A DNA stretch of 64,000 nucleotides, taken from the NCBI RefSeq assembly GCF_016623495.1, contig NZ_JAEHHL010000008.1:62001-126000 (forward strand), given 5' to 3'. The first letter of the stretch is position 1; each line of letters begins with the position of its first letter. Below, piece by piece: positions 10,045 to 20,950 of this stretch. Source of the DNA: Thermohalobaculum xanthum. Its GTDB lineage: Bacteria; Pseudomonadota; Alphaproteobacteria; Rhodobacterales; Rhodobacteraceae. The notes below the pieces were generated by a model, which saw only the letters and a list, made by a program, of their open reading frames with translations, ran no database searches and was not told the origin of the DNA. The translations under genes and the position numbers were made by a program.

Positions 10045-11058
10045 ATGGCCCGCTATGCCTTGCGCCGCCTGCTGATCGCGATCCCGACGCTGCTGGCGAT
10101 CAGTTTCATCATCTTCGCTCTGCTGGATCTTGCGCCCAGCGACCCGACGGCGAACCTTCCGCTCACCATCCCGCCCGAGGTGCGCGAGAAGATCCGCCTC
10201 TCGCTCGGCATGGGCGAGCCCTTCGTGGTGCGCTACTTCAAGTGGCTCGAGCAGTTCATGGTCAACGAGCCGCTCAACGTGCTTGAGCAATGGACCGGCT
10301 GGACCATTGGCGACAGCGAGAACCGGCTGCGGGTGCTGTCGTGGGCCACGCGCTCGCCTGTCGTCGACCTGATCGTCGAGCGCCTGCCCCAGACCCTCTG
10401 GGTCGTCGGCATGTCCTACGTGATCGCCGTGGTGATCGCGGTGCCGATCGGGGTGATCTCGGCCTACCGGCAGTATTCGCTGTTCGACCAGATCGGGACC
10501 TTCATCTCGATGCTGGGCTTCTCGATCCCGACCTTCTTCACGGGCCTCCTGCTGATCGTGATCTTCTCGGTCTGGCTCGGCTGGCTGCCCTCGATCTACG
10601 ACACCACGCACGTAGTCCGCGACTGGGACAGCTTCGTCTTCCAGGTCAAGCAGATGATCATGCCGACCATGGTGCTGGCGCTGGCCAATGCCAGCCAGAT
10701 CAGCCGCTTCATGCGCGCCTCGATGCTCGACAACCTCACGCAGGACTATGTGCGCACCGCCCGCGCCAAGGGCCTGCGCGAGCGCGTGGTGGTGCTGACC
10801 CATGTGCTGCGCAACAGCCTGATCCCGGTCGTCACGGTGATCGCACTGGGCGTGCCCACGATCTTCGGCGGCGCCATCATCACCGAGCAGATCTTCCGGG
10901 TGAACGGGATCGGCCAGCTGCTGATCATCGGCATCGAGGGCGCAGACATCCCGCTGGTCCAGACCCTGACCTTCATCTTCGCGATCCTGATCGTGCTCTT
11001 CAACCTGATCGCCGACCTGATCTACGGCATGCTCGACCCGAGGATCCGCTATGACTGA
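10045..11058 (+). CDS. peptide ABC transporter permease (DppB type)
   Basis: This inner-membrane permease has 337 residues and about six transmembrane segments. The first (LLIAIPTLLAISFIIFALL) is the standard DppB/OppB anchor. The cytoplasmic EAA-type coupling loop is RTARAKGLRERVVVLTHVLR. An extended periplasmic stretch follows the first helix, as is usual in this subfamily. The GGGGAGCCGCC before the ATG is a good ribosome binding site. The product pairs with the permease encoded by the next gene, whose start overlaps this stop by 8 bases. Confidence 0.94.
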   Translation: MARYALRRLLIAIPTLLAISFIIFALLDLAPSDPTANLPLTIPPEVREKIRLSLGMGEPFVVRYFKWLEQFMVNEPLNVLEQWTGWTIGDSENRLRVLSWATRSPVVDLIVERLPQTLWVVGMSYVIAVVIAVPIGVISAYRQYSLFDQIGTFISMLGFSIPTFFTGLLLIVIFSVWLGWLPSIYDTTHVVRDWDSFVFQVKQMIMPTMVLALANASQISRFMRASMLDNLTQDYVRTARAKGLRERVVVLTHVLRNSLIPVVTVIALGVPTIFGGAIITEQIFRVNGIGQLLIIGIEGADIPLVQTLTFIFAILIVLFNLIADLIYGMLDPRIRYD

Positions 11059-11965
11059 AGCGACGCTCGCCGAACAGGGGATGAAGGCGCACCACTCGCT
11101 GTGGGGCGATGTCTGGCGCCAGTTCCGCGCCCATCGCGGCGCCATGGCGGGCAGCGCCGTCTTCCTCTTCATCGTGCTCGGGGTGACGGTCGGGCCCTAC
11201 ATCCACTCGATCGATCCGCAGTATCTGGACATGCGCGCGCGGAATGCGGGGATCAGCTGGGCGCATCCCTTCGGCACCGACAATGTCGGGCGTGACATGC
11301 TGGCCCAGGTGATGGCCGGCGGGCGGGTATCACTCGCGGTGGGCTTCGCGGCGATGCTGGTCTCGATCGTGATCGGCGCGCTGGTGGGAGTGCTCGCCGG
11401 CTACCTGCGCCGCCTCGACGGGCCGCTGATGCGGCTAACCGACCTCTTCCTCGCGCTGCCCATCCTGCCGCTGCTGCTGGTGATCCTGCTGCTCTTCCGC
11501 GACACGCTGCGCTCGCTCTTCGGGCCCGAGGCCGGCATCTTCCTGCTGATCGTCTTCGTGATCGGCATCACCTCGTGGATGCAGACCGCGCGCATCGTCC
11601 GTGGCGAGGTGCTGGCCCTGAAGGAGCGTGAATTCGTGCTCGCGGCCAAGAGCATCGGCACCCGCGGCCATCGCATCATCACCCGTCACCTTCTGCCCAA
11701 CGTGCTCTCGCCGATCATGGTCTCGGCCACCATCGGCATCGCCAACGCGATCATCACGGAAAGCGCGCTTTCCTTCCTCGGCCTCGGCTTCCCGCCAGAC
11801 TTCCCGACCTGGGGGCGGCTGCTCTATGACGGCAAGGACTTCATGACCCTGACGCCCGAGCGCGTGATCTGGCCAGGGCTGGCGATCTCGCTCACGGTGC
11901 TCAGCGTGAACTTCATCGGCGACGGCCTGCGCGACGCGCTCGATCCCCGCATCCGCGGGCGCTGA
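11051..11965 (+). CDS. peptide ABC transporter permease (DppC type)
   Basis: This second permease has 304 residues. It has the N-terminal OppC-type segment (FRAHRGAMAGSAVFLFIVLG) and the conserved PFGTDNVGRDMLAQV periplasmic motif. The coupling loop is AAKSIGTRGHRIITRHLLPN, and the C-terminal NFIGDGLRDALDPR is diagnostic for DppC. It ends the operon. The 110-base region beyond it is shared with the terminator of the converging glp operon. Confidence 0.94.
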   Translation: MTEATLAEQGMKAHHSLWGDVWRQFRAHRGAMAGSAVFLFIVLGVTVGPYIHSIDPQYLDMRARNAGISWAHPFGTDNVGRDMLAQVMAGGRVSLAVGFAAMLVSIVIGALVGVLAGYLRRLDGPLMRLTDLFLALPILPLLLVILLLFRDTLRSLFGPEAGIFLLIVFVIGITSWMQTARIVRGEVLALKEREFVLAAKSIGTRGHRIITRHLLPNVLSPIMVSATIGIANAIITESALSFLGLGFPPDFPTWGRLLYDGKDFMTLTPERVIWPGLAISLTVLSVNFIGDGLRDALDPRIRGR

Positions 11966-12073
11966 GCGGGCTCAGATCGCCGGCTTCGTCAGCATCAGCC
12001 AGATGATCACGAGCACCGCGCCGCGATTGATCGCGGGTACCGGCACGGCGCCGTGGGAAGCCGAAGGGTCGCC

Positions 12074-12105
12074 GAATAAAAATGGCCGCCCCGAGGGGCG
12101 GCCAT
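12074..12105 (-). terminator. Rho-independent terminator of the glp operon
   Basis: Read on the minus strand, an 11-bp perfect stem (12095-12105 with 12082-12092, arm ATGGCCGCCCC) with a two-base centre is followed directly by TTTTTATT. This is the best intrinsic terminator in the window. It lies about 50 bases after the glpV stop. Confidence 0.85.
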
Positions 12106-12122
12106 CCTAAGTCTGGCGGGGA

Positions 12123-12150
12123 CGAGCGCCGGCTCGGGGGCCGGCGCTCG
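12123..12150 (-). other. GC hairpin directly after glpV
   Basis: A perfect 10-bp stem (CGAGCGCCGG at 12123-12132 with CCGGCGCTCG at 12141-12150) and an 8-base loop lies 5 bases beyond the glpV stop codon, ahead of the T-rich terminator hairpin. The two hairpins in tandem probably secure transcript end and mRNA stability against the converging peptide operon. Confidence 0.65.
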
Positions 12151-12155
12151 CGGCC

Positions 12156-13871
12156 TCACTGCTGCCAGCTTTTCACCAGCTCGTCGTAGTTGACCGTCAC
12201 GGCCTGCGGCTTCTCGTTCTCGAGCTTCGGCTTCGGCGCACCCGGACGCTCGAGCCAGACGCTCGGGTCCTCCTCGGGGTTCAGCTTCGGACCGATGTCG
12301 CCCTGCACGCCGGCACGCTCGAGCCGCGAGAGCACCTGCTCCTGCGCGGCGCACAGCGCGTCCAGCGCTTCCTGCGCCGACTTCGCGCCCGAGGACGCGT
12401 CGCCGATGTTCTGCCACCAGAGCTGCGCGAGCTTGGGGTAGTCAGGCACGTTGGTGCCCGTGGGCGACCAGCGGACCCGGGCGGGCGAGCGGTAGAACTC
12501 GACCAGGCCGCCCAGCTTCACGGCGCGGTCGGTGAAGCTCGGGTCGTTGATGGTCGACTCGCGGATGAAGGTGAGCCCCGTGTGGCTCTTCTTGAGATCC
12601 ACGGTCTTCGACACGGTGAACTGGGCATAGAGCCACGCGGCCTTGGCGCGGTCCTCGGGGGTCGACTTCATCAGGGTCCACGAGCCCGCGTCCTGGTAGC
12701 CGACCTTCATGCCCTCCTCCCAGTAGGCGCCGTGCGGCGAGGGGGCCATGCGCCACTTGGGCGTGCCGTCCTCGTTCACGACCGGCAGGCCGTCCTTGAC
12801 CATGTCGGCGGTGAAGGCGGTGTACCAGAAGATCTGCTGGGCGATCTGGCCCTGGGCGGGCACCGGTCCCGCCTCGCCGAACACCATGCCGGCGGCCGAG
12901 GGCGGGGCGTAGTTCTTCAGCCAGTCGACATATTTCTCGACCCCGTAGACGGCTGCAGGCGAGTTGGTGGCACCCCCGCGCGCGACGCACGAGCCCACGG
13001 GGCGCGAGTTCTCGTCGACCCGGATGCCCCACTCGTCGACCGGCAGGCCGTTCGGCTCGCCCTTGTCGCCCATGCCGGCCATCGACATCCACGCATCGGT
13101 GAAGCGCCAGCCCAGCGAGGGGTCCTTCTTGCCGTAGTCCATGTGGCCATAGACCGGGCCCGAGACGCCCATGTGGCTGAGATCCCGGCCGGTGAAGAAC
13201 TCGGCGATGTCCTCGTAGGCCGACCAGTTGTCGGGCACGCCGAGTTCGTAGCCGTACTTGGCCTGGAAGTCGGCCTTGTTCTTCTCGTCGTTGAACCAGT
13301 CGTAGCGGAACCAGTAGAGGTTCGCGAACTGCTGGTCCGGCAGCTGGTAGAGCTTGCCGTCCGGGCCCGTGGTGAAGCTCGTCCCGATGAAGTCGTCGAC
13401 CGCGAGCGTCGGCAGCGTGACGTCCTTGCCCTCGCCTGCCATCCAGTCGGTGAGGTTGCGGACCTGCTGGTAGCGCCAGTGCGTGCCGATCAGGTCCGAG
13501 TCGTTGATATAGGCGTCGTAGATGTTCTGCCCCGACTGCATCTGCGTCTGGAGCTTCTCGACGACGTCACCCTCGCCGATCAGGTCATGGGTGACCCTGA
13601 TGCCGGTCAGCTTGCTGAACAGCGGCGCCAGTGTCTTCGACTCGTACTCGTGCGTGGTGATGGTCTCCGAGACGACCTTGATCTCCATGCCCGCGAAGGG
13701 CTTGGCGGCCTCCATGAACCATTCCAGTTCGGCCCGCTGCTCGGCCTCGGACAGGACCGATGGCTGCATCTCGGCGATGATCTCGTCGATCGCGCTTGCG
13801 TCCTGCGCAAGGGCCGCACCCCCGGCGAGGAGAGCGACGGTCGCGACCGTTCCCAGTATCCCCAGTCTCAT
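12156..13871 (-). CDS. glpV: glycerol ABC transporter substrate-binding protein
   Basis: This periplasmic binding protein has 571 residues. A signal peptide (MRLGILGTVATVALLAGG, cleavage near ALA-Q) precedes a large family-1 solute-binding domain. The N-terminal region EIIAEMQPSVLSEAEQRAEL and the PDQQFANLYWFRYDWF segment are features I associate with GlpV of the Rhizobium glpSTPQUV glycerol importer. It is the last gene of the operon, after glpU, with GGGAGGAC before the ATG. The role is capture of glycerol for import by GlpPQ powered by GlpST. The identification rests on sequence style plus the complete operon context. Confidence 0.9.
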   Translation of the reverse strand: MRLGILGTVATVALLAGGAALAQDASAIDEIIAEMQPSVLSEAEQRAELEWFMEAAKPFAGMEIKVVSETITTHEYESKTLAPLFSKLTGIRVTHDLIGEGDVVEKLQTQMQSGQNIYDAYINDSDLIGTHWRYQQVRNLTDWMAGEGKDVTLPTLAVDDFIGTSFTTGPDGKLYQLPDQQFANLYWFRYDWFNDEKNKADFQAKYGYELGVPDNWSAYEDIAEFFTGRDLSHMGVSGPVYGHMDYGKKDPSLGWRFTDAWMSMAGMGDKGEPNGLPVDEWGIRVDENSRPVGSCVARGGATNSPAAVYGVEKYVDWLKNYAPPSAAGMVFGEAGPVPAQGQIAQQIFWYTAFTADMVKDGLPVVNEDGTPKWRMAPSPHGAYWEEGMKVGYQDAGSWTLMKSTPEDRAKAAWLYAQFTVSKTVDLKKSHTGLTFIRESTINDPSFTDRAVKLGGLVEFYRSPARVRWSPTGTNVPDYPKLAQLWWQNIGDASSGAKSAQEALDALCAAQEQVLSRLERAGVQGDIGPKLNPEEDPSVWLERPGAPKPKLENEKPQAVTVNYDELVKSWQQ

Positions 13872-13941
13872 TTCGTTATGTCCTCCCTATCGGACGTTCT
13901 GGTGGTCAGCCGGCGGCGCTGATGCCCCGCCGGAAGTGGCG

Positions 13942-14349
13942 TCACACCCAGCGGAACACGGCTGCGGCGTAGACGAGCGAGAGAGCAAGCGCGGACCAGA
14001 GCGGCGGGCCGGCAAGGCCCAGCCAGGCAAGGTTGATGAACGCGCTGCCCAGAAGCGAGATGAAGAGGCGGTCGCCCGGCGTCGTCTCGATGCCGAGCAC
14101 CCCGATGCGCGGCGGCTGCGGCCTCAGGGCCTGCCAGACGGTCATGGCGACCAGCAGGCAGGCAATCACGCCGAAGAAGGTGGCCCCCGCCCAGGTCCAG
14201 GCCATCCAGTTGCCCGGGGCGATCGGCTGGCTGAGATCAAGCGCGCCGAAGACCGTACCGATGAGCCCGGCATGGTGCAGGCCGCCGAGCACGAGCCCGA
14301 GCCCGACCAACGCGGCCGAGATCTCGAGGTTGCGCGCGATCCCTTTCAT
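13942..14349 (-). CDS. glpU: small integral membrane protein, DUF2160 (GlpU)
   Basis: This 135-residue protein is made largely of hydrophobic segments: ISAALVGLGLVLGGLHHAGLI, a TWAGATFFGVIACLLVAMTV helix, LISLLGSAFINLAWLGLAG-like and C-terminal LALSLVYAAAVFRWV regions. It fits the DUF2160 family found between the permease and binding-protein genes of glycerol ABC operons, where it is named glpU. Its biochemical role is unknown. An accessory part of the transporter is likely. Its ATG overlaps the glpQ stop by one base (TGATG), so the two are translationally coupled. Confidence 0.85.
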   Translation of the reverse strand: MKGIARNLEISAALVGLGLVLGGLHHAGLIGTVFGALDLSQPIAPGNWMAWTWAGATFFGVIACLLVAMTVWQALRPQPPRIGVLGIETTPGDRLFISLLGSAFINLAWLGLAGPPLWSALALSLVYAAAVFRWV

Positions 14350-15193
14350 CACACCCTCCCCAGGGCGAAGCCCTTGGCGATGTAGTTGCGCACGAAATAG
14401 ATGACCAAGGCGCCGGGGATGATGGTCAGCACCCCGGCGGCGGCCAGCACGCCCCAGTCGAGCCCCGAGGCCGAGACCGTGCGCGTCATCGTGGCCGCGA
14501 TCGATTTCGCCTCGGTCGAGGCGAGCGTGCGCGAGAGCAGCAGCTCGACCCACGAGAACATGAAGCAGAAGAAGGCGGCCACGCCGATGCCGGACGCGAT
14601 GAGCGGCATGAAGATCCGCACGAAGAAGCGCGGCCAAGAATAGCCGTCGATGAAGGCGGTCTCGTCAATCTCGCGCGGTACGCCGCGCATGAAGCCCTCG
14701 AGGATCCAGACCGCCAGCGGCACGTTGAACAGGCAGTGCGCCAGCGCGATCGCGATATGCGTGTCGAAGAGCCCGATAGACGAGTAGAGCTGGAAGAACG
14801 GCAGCGCGAACACCGCCGGCGGCGCCATCCGGTTGGTCAGGAGCCAGAAGAACAGGTGCTTGTCGCCGAGGAAGCGATAGCGCGAGAAGGCATAGGCCGC
14901 GGGCAGCGCCACGGTGATCGAGATCGCCGTGTTCATCACCACGTAGATGATGGAATTGACATAGCCCATGTACCAGCTCGGGTCGGTGAAGATCACCGCG
15001 TAGTTCCTGAGCGTGGGCTGGCGCGGCCACAGCGTGAACGAGGAAAGGATCTCCTCGTTCGTCTTGAAGCTCATGTTCACCAGCCAGTAGATCGGCAGCA
15101 TCAGGAACAGGATGTAGAGCGCGCAGACGATCCCGCTGCGGCTGACGCGCAGGCCCGGCAGCGCGAGCGTCGGGCGGGCAGCGACGGCCTCGG

Positions 15194-15197
<4 letters not shown>
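14349..15197 (-). CDS. glpQ: glycerol ABC transporter permease
   Basis: This MalG-type sugar/polyol permease has 282 residues and about six transmembrane helices. The first helix is GIVCALYILFLMLPIYWLV, the coupling loop is EIDETAFIDGYSWPRFFVRI and the C-terminus YFVRNYIAKGFALGRV is typical. The start at 15197 overlaps the glpP stop by four bases (ATGA), and the stop overlaps glpU by one. With GlpP it forms the membrane channel for glycerol. Confidence 0.93.
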
Positions 15198-17154
<1,957 letters not shown>

Positions 17155-17167
17155 CTCGCCCTCCTCC

Positions 17168-18256
17168 TCAGGCCGCGACCGCGTAGGGCGCGGCGGCCAC
17201 CAACCGCTCGTCCTCGCCGAAGACATAGACGTGAGCGGGATCGAGATAGACGGGCTGCTCGGCACCGGCCGGAAGCTCGCGCACGCCATGAACCAGCGCA
17301 ACCCAGCGGTCGCCGCCGTGATCGACATGGATGTAGCTTTCCGAGCCCGTGATCTCGGTGATCGCCACGCGGGCGCTGAACTCGAGCAGATGCGCACCGC
17401 GCGGCTCGATCCCGAGGTGGTTAGGGCGGAACCCCGCGACGTAGCGCCCGTCCGGCAGCTCCGCCAGCGGGCCCTTCGCGTCGATCTCCTGCCCGCTGCC
17501 GAGACCGAGCCGCGCACCGCGCTTCTGGACCCGCAGGAAGTTCATCGGCGGGTCCGAGAAGACCCTCGCGGTGATCGCATCGCCGGGCTTGCGGTAGACC
17601 TCGGCCGTCGGCCCGAACTGGGTGATCCGCCCCTCCCAGAGGCAGGCCGTGTTGCCGCCCAGAAGCAGCGCCTCGTGCGGCTCGGTCGTGGCGTAGACGA
17701 ATATCGAACCCGCCTCCTCGAAGATGGCCGGGATCTCGGCGCGCAGTTCCTCGCGCAGCTTGTAGTCGAGATTTGCCAGCGGCTCGTCCAGCAGCACCAG
17801 CCCGGCATTCTTGACCAGCGCACGCGCCAGCGCACAGCGCTGCTGCTGGCCGCCCGAGAGCTCGAGCGGCTTTCGCTGCAGCATCGGCGTGAGCTTCATC
17901 ATCGCAGCGGCCCTGGCCACGCGCTCCTCGATCTCGGGACGCGACAGCCCCGCGATCCTGAGCGGCGAGGCGATATTCTCGAAGACGCTCATCGAGGGGT
18001 AGTTGATGAACTGCTGATAGACCATTGCGACGCCCCGGTCCTGGACGCGCAGGCCCGTCACGTCGCGGCCTTCCCACAGGATCCGCCCGCCGGTCGGCTG
18101 GTCGAGCCCCGCCATCAGCCGCATCAGCGAGGTCTTGCCACTCAGCGTCGGCCCCAGCAGCACGTTCATGCTGCCACGGCTCAGTGTCAGCGACACCGGG
18201 TGGATATGGGTCTCGCCCCGCACGACCTTCGAGACGCTTTCGAGCGTCAGGGTCAT
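17168..18256 (-). CDS. glpS: glycerol ABC transporter ATP-binding protein
   Basis: This first ATPase of the glycerol importer has 362 residues. Walker A is GPTLSGKTS, the Q-loop is VYQQFINYPSM, the signature is the canonical LSGGQQQR and Walker B is LVLLDEPLANLD. The usual THDQ switch-histidine segment reads YATTEPHEAL, so the catalytic His position is Thr. I chose the ATG at 18256, with GGAGGAGACGAGAGG before it, over a longer frame starting at 18370 that overlaps glpD. It lies about 80 bases after glpD. Confidence 0.92.
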   Translation of the reverse strand: MTLTLESVSKVVRGETHIHPVSLTLSRGSMNVLLGPTLSGKTSLMRLMAGLDQPTGGRILWEGRDVTGLRVQDRGVAMVYQQFINYPSMSVFENIASPLRIAGLSRPEIEERVARAAAMMKLTPMLQRKPLELSGGQQQRCALARALVKNAGLVLLDEPLANLDYKLREELRAEIPAIFEEAGSIFVYATTEPHEALLLGGNTACLWEGRITQFGPTAEVYRKPGDAITARVFSDPPMNFLRVQKRGARLGLGSGQEIDAKGPLAELPDGRYVAGFRPNHLGIEPRGAHLLEFSARVAITEITGSESYIHVDHGGDRWVALVHGVRELPAGAEQPVYLDPAHVYVFGEDERLVAAAPYAVAA

Positions 18257-18335
18257 CGCCTCTCGTCTCCTCCGTCCGGCGCCGTTGACCGGCGCCTCGT
18301 CATTGCTGCCGGGAACGCATTCCGGCTTCTGTCGT

Positions 18336-19883
18336 TCATGCCGCGGCCGTGGACCCGGCAACAAGTGCACGATGCTCGACCATCCAGGCGTCGAGCGCGA
18401 CCGCCTCGTCGGGCGTCAGCCGCAACCCCAGCTTACTCCGGCGCCACAGCACGTCATCAGCCGTTCGCGCCCATTCGCGCGTCATCAGCCAGCGCACCTC
18501 AGCCTCGGTGAGGTCGTGGCCGAAGTTGCGGCCGAGGTCAGCCTCGGTTTTCGCCTCGCCCAGAATAGCGCGCGCCTCGGTGCCGTAGGCCCGCACCAGC
18601 CGCAGCGCCCAGGCGCGGTCGAGGAACGGGTAGCTCGCGCACAGATCGTCGACGAGAGTGTCGCGCGCATCGACCGCGAAATCCCCACCCGGCATCGGCA
18701 CGCGCGCGGTCCAGTCGGGCCCCATCCGCGGGAAAAAGGGCGCAAGCTTTGCCAGCGCGGCTTCGGCCAGGCGCCGATAGGTCGTGATCTTGCCCCCGAA
18801 GATGTTCAGAAGCGGCGCCTCACCCGGCCGCCCCTCGACCTTGAGCACATAGTCGCGCGTTGCGGCCGTGGCCGAGGTGGCCCCGTCATCGTAAAGCGGC
18901 CGCACGCCGGAATAGGTCCAGACCACGTCATCCGCGGTCACGGGCGTGGCAAGATAGTCGGACACCGAGGCGCAAAGATAATCGCGCTCCTCGTCCGTGC
19001 ACCGCGCCGAGCCCGGGCCATCCTGGTGATCGCGGTCGGTCGTGCCGATCAGCGTGAAGTCGGTCTCGTAGGGGATGGCGAAGACGATCCGCCCGTCCGC
19101 GTTCTGGAAGATGTAGGCCCGGTCATGCTCGAAGAGCCGCCGCGTCACGATATGGCTGCCGCGCACCAGGCGGATGCGATCCGACACGTTCTCGCGCACG
19201 CGGTTGCGGATGACATCGTCAACCCAGGGGCCGCCCGCATTGACCAGCGCCCGCGCACGCACCTCATGCACCTCGCCGGTGACGGCGTCCTCCAGCGTCA
19301 CGTCCCAAAGCTCGCCCTCGCGCGAGGCCGAGGTGCAGCGCATGCGCGTGAGCACCTTCGCGCCACGCGCCACCGCGTCGCGCGCATTCAGCACCACCAG
19401 GCGCGAATCCTCGACCCAGCAGTCCGAATATTCGAAGCCGCGCGCGAATTCGGGTTTCAACGGCTTGCCTGCCGGATCGCTGCGCAGATCGAGCGTCCGG
19501 GTCGGCGGCAAGAGCTTCCGCCCGCCAAGATGGTCGTAGATGAACAGTCCCAGCCGAAGCAGCCAGGCGGGCCTCAGCCCCTTGTGATGAGGCAGGACGA
19601 AACGCAAGGGCCACGAGATATGCGGCATCGCCACCAGCAGGGTCTCGCGCTCGATCAGCGCCTCGCGCACCAGGCGGAACTCGTAGTATTCGAGGTAGCG
19701 CAGCCCGCCGTGGAACAGCTTGGTCGAGGCCGAGGACGTCGCGCCCGCCAAGTCGCCCTGCTCGCACACCAGCACCGACAGCCCCCGCCCCGCCGCGTCA
19801 CGCGCGATGCCGGTCCCGTTCACGCCACCACCGATGATGGCGAGGTCGAAAACCTCGATGTCCCGCGAGGCTGATGACGGCAA
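18336..19883 (-). CDS. glpD: aerobic glycerol-3-phosphate dehydrogenase
   Basis: This membrane-associated FAD enzyme oxidises glycerol-3-phosphate to dihydroxyacetone phosphate and passes electrons to quinone. The N-terminal dinucleotide fold FDLAIIGGGVNGTGIARDAA is followed by SSASTKLFHGGLRYLEYYEF, a GlpD hallmark, and the C-terminal domain ends near the usual length (about 515 residues). No ATG lies in frame. I prefer the TTG at 19883, which has CGGAG seven bases upstream. An in-frame TTG at 19952 would add 23 poorly conserved residues. It is the first gene of the glp operon. No glycerol kinase gene is present here, so glpK must lie elsewhere. Confidence 0.94.
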   Translation of the reverse strand: MPSSASRDIEVFDLAIIGGGVNGTGIARDAAGRGLSVLVCEQGDLAGATSSASTKLFHGGLRYLEYYEFRLVREALIERETLLVAMPHISWPLRFVLPHHKGLRPAWLLRLGLFIYDHLGGRKLLPPTRTLDLRSDPAGKPLKPEFARGFEYSDCWVEDSRLVVLNARDAVARGAKVLTRMRCTSASREGELWDVTLEDAVTGEVHEVRARALVNAGGPWVDDVIRNRVRENVSDRIRLVRGSHIVTRRLFEHDRAYIFQNADGRIVFAIPYETDFTLIGTTDRDHQDGPGSARCTDEERDYLCASVSDYLATPVTADDVVWTYSGVRPLYDDGATSATAATRDYVLKVEGRPGEAPLLNIFGGKITTYRRLAEAALAKLAPFFPRMGPDWTARVPMPGGDFAVDARDTLVDDLCASYPFLDRAWALRLVRAYGTEARAILGEAKTEADLGRNFGHDLTEAEVRWLMTREWARTADDVLWRRSKLGLRLTPDEAVALDAWMVEHRALVAGSTAAA

Positions 19884-19975
19884 GGCATTGCTCCGCAGAG
19901 GCTGTCGGGCGCGAACTCCACGCCATGATCGACAGCGCGCGAAAGGAGTCAATGGGATTTTCGTTTTCGCGCATT

Positions 19976-19995
19976 TTTGTTCGATATTGATCGTG
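19976..19995. promoter_or_regulatory. candidate GlpR operator
   Basis: In the AT-rich glpD-glpR gap, TTTGTTCGATATTGATCGTG agrees at 15 of 20 positions with the E. coli/Pseudomonas GlpR operator consensus as I remember it. The left half TGTTCGATA is intact and the right half is weaker. Repeated TTTTCG blocks lie just before it (19958-19975). The position suits control of the minus-strand glp operon by the adjacent glpR product. Confidence 0.5.
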
Positions 19996-19999
19996 GCTC

Positions 20000-20027
20000 G
20001 AAGTGGCTATTGGCGGCATGCCACTTC
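20000..20027. promoter_or_regulatory. 8-bp inverted repeat in the glpD-glpR gap
   Basis: GAAGTGGC (20000-20007) and GCCACTTC (20020-20027) form a perfect inverted repeat whose halves are 20 bases apart, two helical turns. An AT-rich stretch containing GATAAT (20047-20052), a possible -10 element for glpR, follows. This could be a second regulator site or a GlpR site controlling its own gene. Confidence 0.4.
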
Positions 20028-20150
20028 CAGACTACTGTTTAAAAAAGATAATATCCCTCCTCCGAGATAGGGCGCCCAAAGTTTCACGCTTGATCGTCAC
20101 GCTTGGCGGTGCAATTCTTGCGCGAAATCGAAATCGGGCATCGACCGCGC

Positions 20151-20933
20151 ATGATCCTCTCCTTCCGTCAGCACGAGATCGTCGAGCTTGCGCGCCTCCA
20201 TGGACGCGTGGTGGTCGAGGAGCTTGCCGAGCGCTTTGCCGTCAGCCCGCAGACGATTCGCCGCGATCTGGGTGAGCTTTGCGACGCGGGCACCCTGCAG
20301 CGCGTTCATGGCGGCGCAGTGCTCGGCTCGGGCGTCGCCAATCTCGGCTATGACGCGCGCCGGACCCTCGCCAGCGCCGAGAAGGAGGCGATCGGACGGC
20401 TCTGCGCCAGCGCGATCCCCGAGAACGCGTCGCTCTTCATCAACATCGGCACCACGACCGAAGCGGTCGCCCGCGCGCTCGCCGGTCATCGTGACCTGAT
20501 GGCGATCACGAACAACCTCAATGTCGCGAACATCATGGCCGCGAACCCGAACATCGAGGTGATCGTGGCCGGCGGCGTGCTGCGCCGATCGGACTGCGGG
20601 CTGATCGGCGAGGCGACGACCGACTTCATCCGGCAGTTCAAGGTCGATCTCGCGATCATCGGCGCCTCGGCGCTCGACGAGGAAGGCTGGCTGCTCGATT
20701 TCGATTACCGCGAGGTGCGGGTGAGCCGGGCGATCATCGAGAATGCGCGCGAGGTCTTCCTTGTCGCCGACGCCTCGAAATTCGCGCGCTCGGCACCCGT
20801 GCGCATCACCGAGATCTCGGCCGTGACGGCCTTCTTCACCGACCGACCTCCTCCCGCCGCGTTCACCGCACGCTGCGCCGAGGCAGGGGTCAGAATCGAG
20901 ATCGCGGAACCATCCGAACAGGCGGCGGGCTGA
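20151..20933 (+). CDS. glpR: DeoR-family transcriptional regulator (glycerol-3-phosphate repressor type)
   Basis: This 260-residue regulator has an N-terminal DeoR helix-turn-helix (RQHEIVELARLHGRVVVEEL, then FAVSPQTIRRDLGEL) and a C-terminal sugar-phosphate sensor domain. The sensor contains LFINIGTTTEAVARAL and the DFIRQFKVDLAIIGASALD segment. The closest functional match is GlpR, which releases DNA when it binds glycerol-3-phosphate. It is transcribed away from glpD. I chose the ATG at 20151. The frame is also open from a TTG at 20103, and both fit the family length. Confidence 0.9.
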   Translation: MILSFRQHEIVELARLHGRVVVEELAERFAVSPQTIRRDLGELCDAGTLQRVHGGAVLGSGVANLGYDARRTLASAEKEAIGRLCASAIPENASLFINIGTTTEAVARALAGHRDLMAITNNLNVANIMAANPNIEVIVAGGVLRRSDCGLIGEATTDFIRQFKVDLAIIGASALDEEGWLLDFDYREVRVSRAIIENAREVFLVADASKFARSAPVRITEISAVTAFFTDRPPPAAFTARCAEAGVRIEIAEPSEQAAG

Positions 20934-20950
20934 CCGCGACGCCCGACGGC

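Noticed and set aside
11974-12050. Short hydrophobic minus-strand frame ending in VLVIIWLMLTKPAI between the peptide and glp operons
   Set aside because: It would be a small membrane peptide but has no ATG with a ribosome binding site and lies downstream of the glp terminator, so chance is more likely.
19984-19995. 12-mer ATATTGATCGTG shared with 51125-51136, in two regulatory gaps
   Set aside because: Many 12-base matches are expected by chance within 64 kb, and the flanking sequences do not match.
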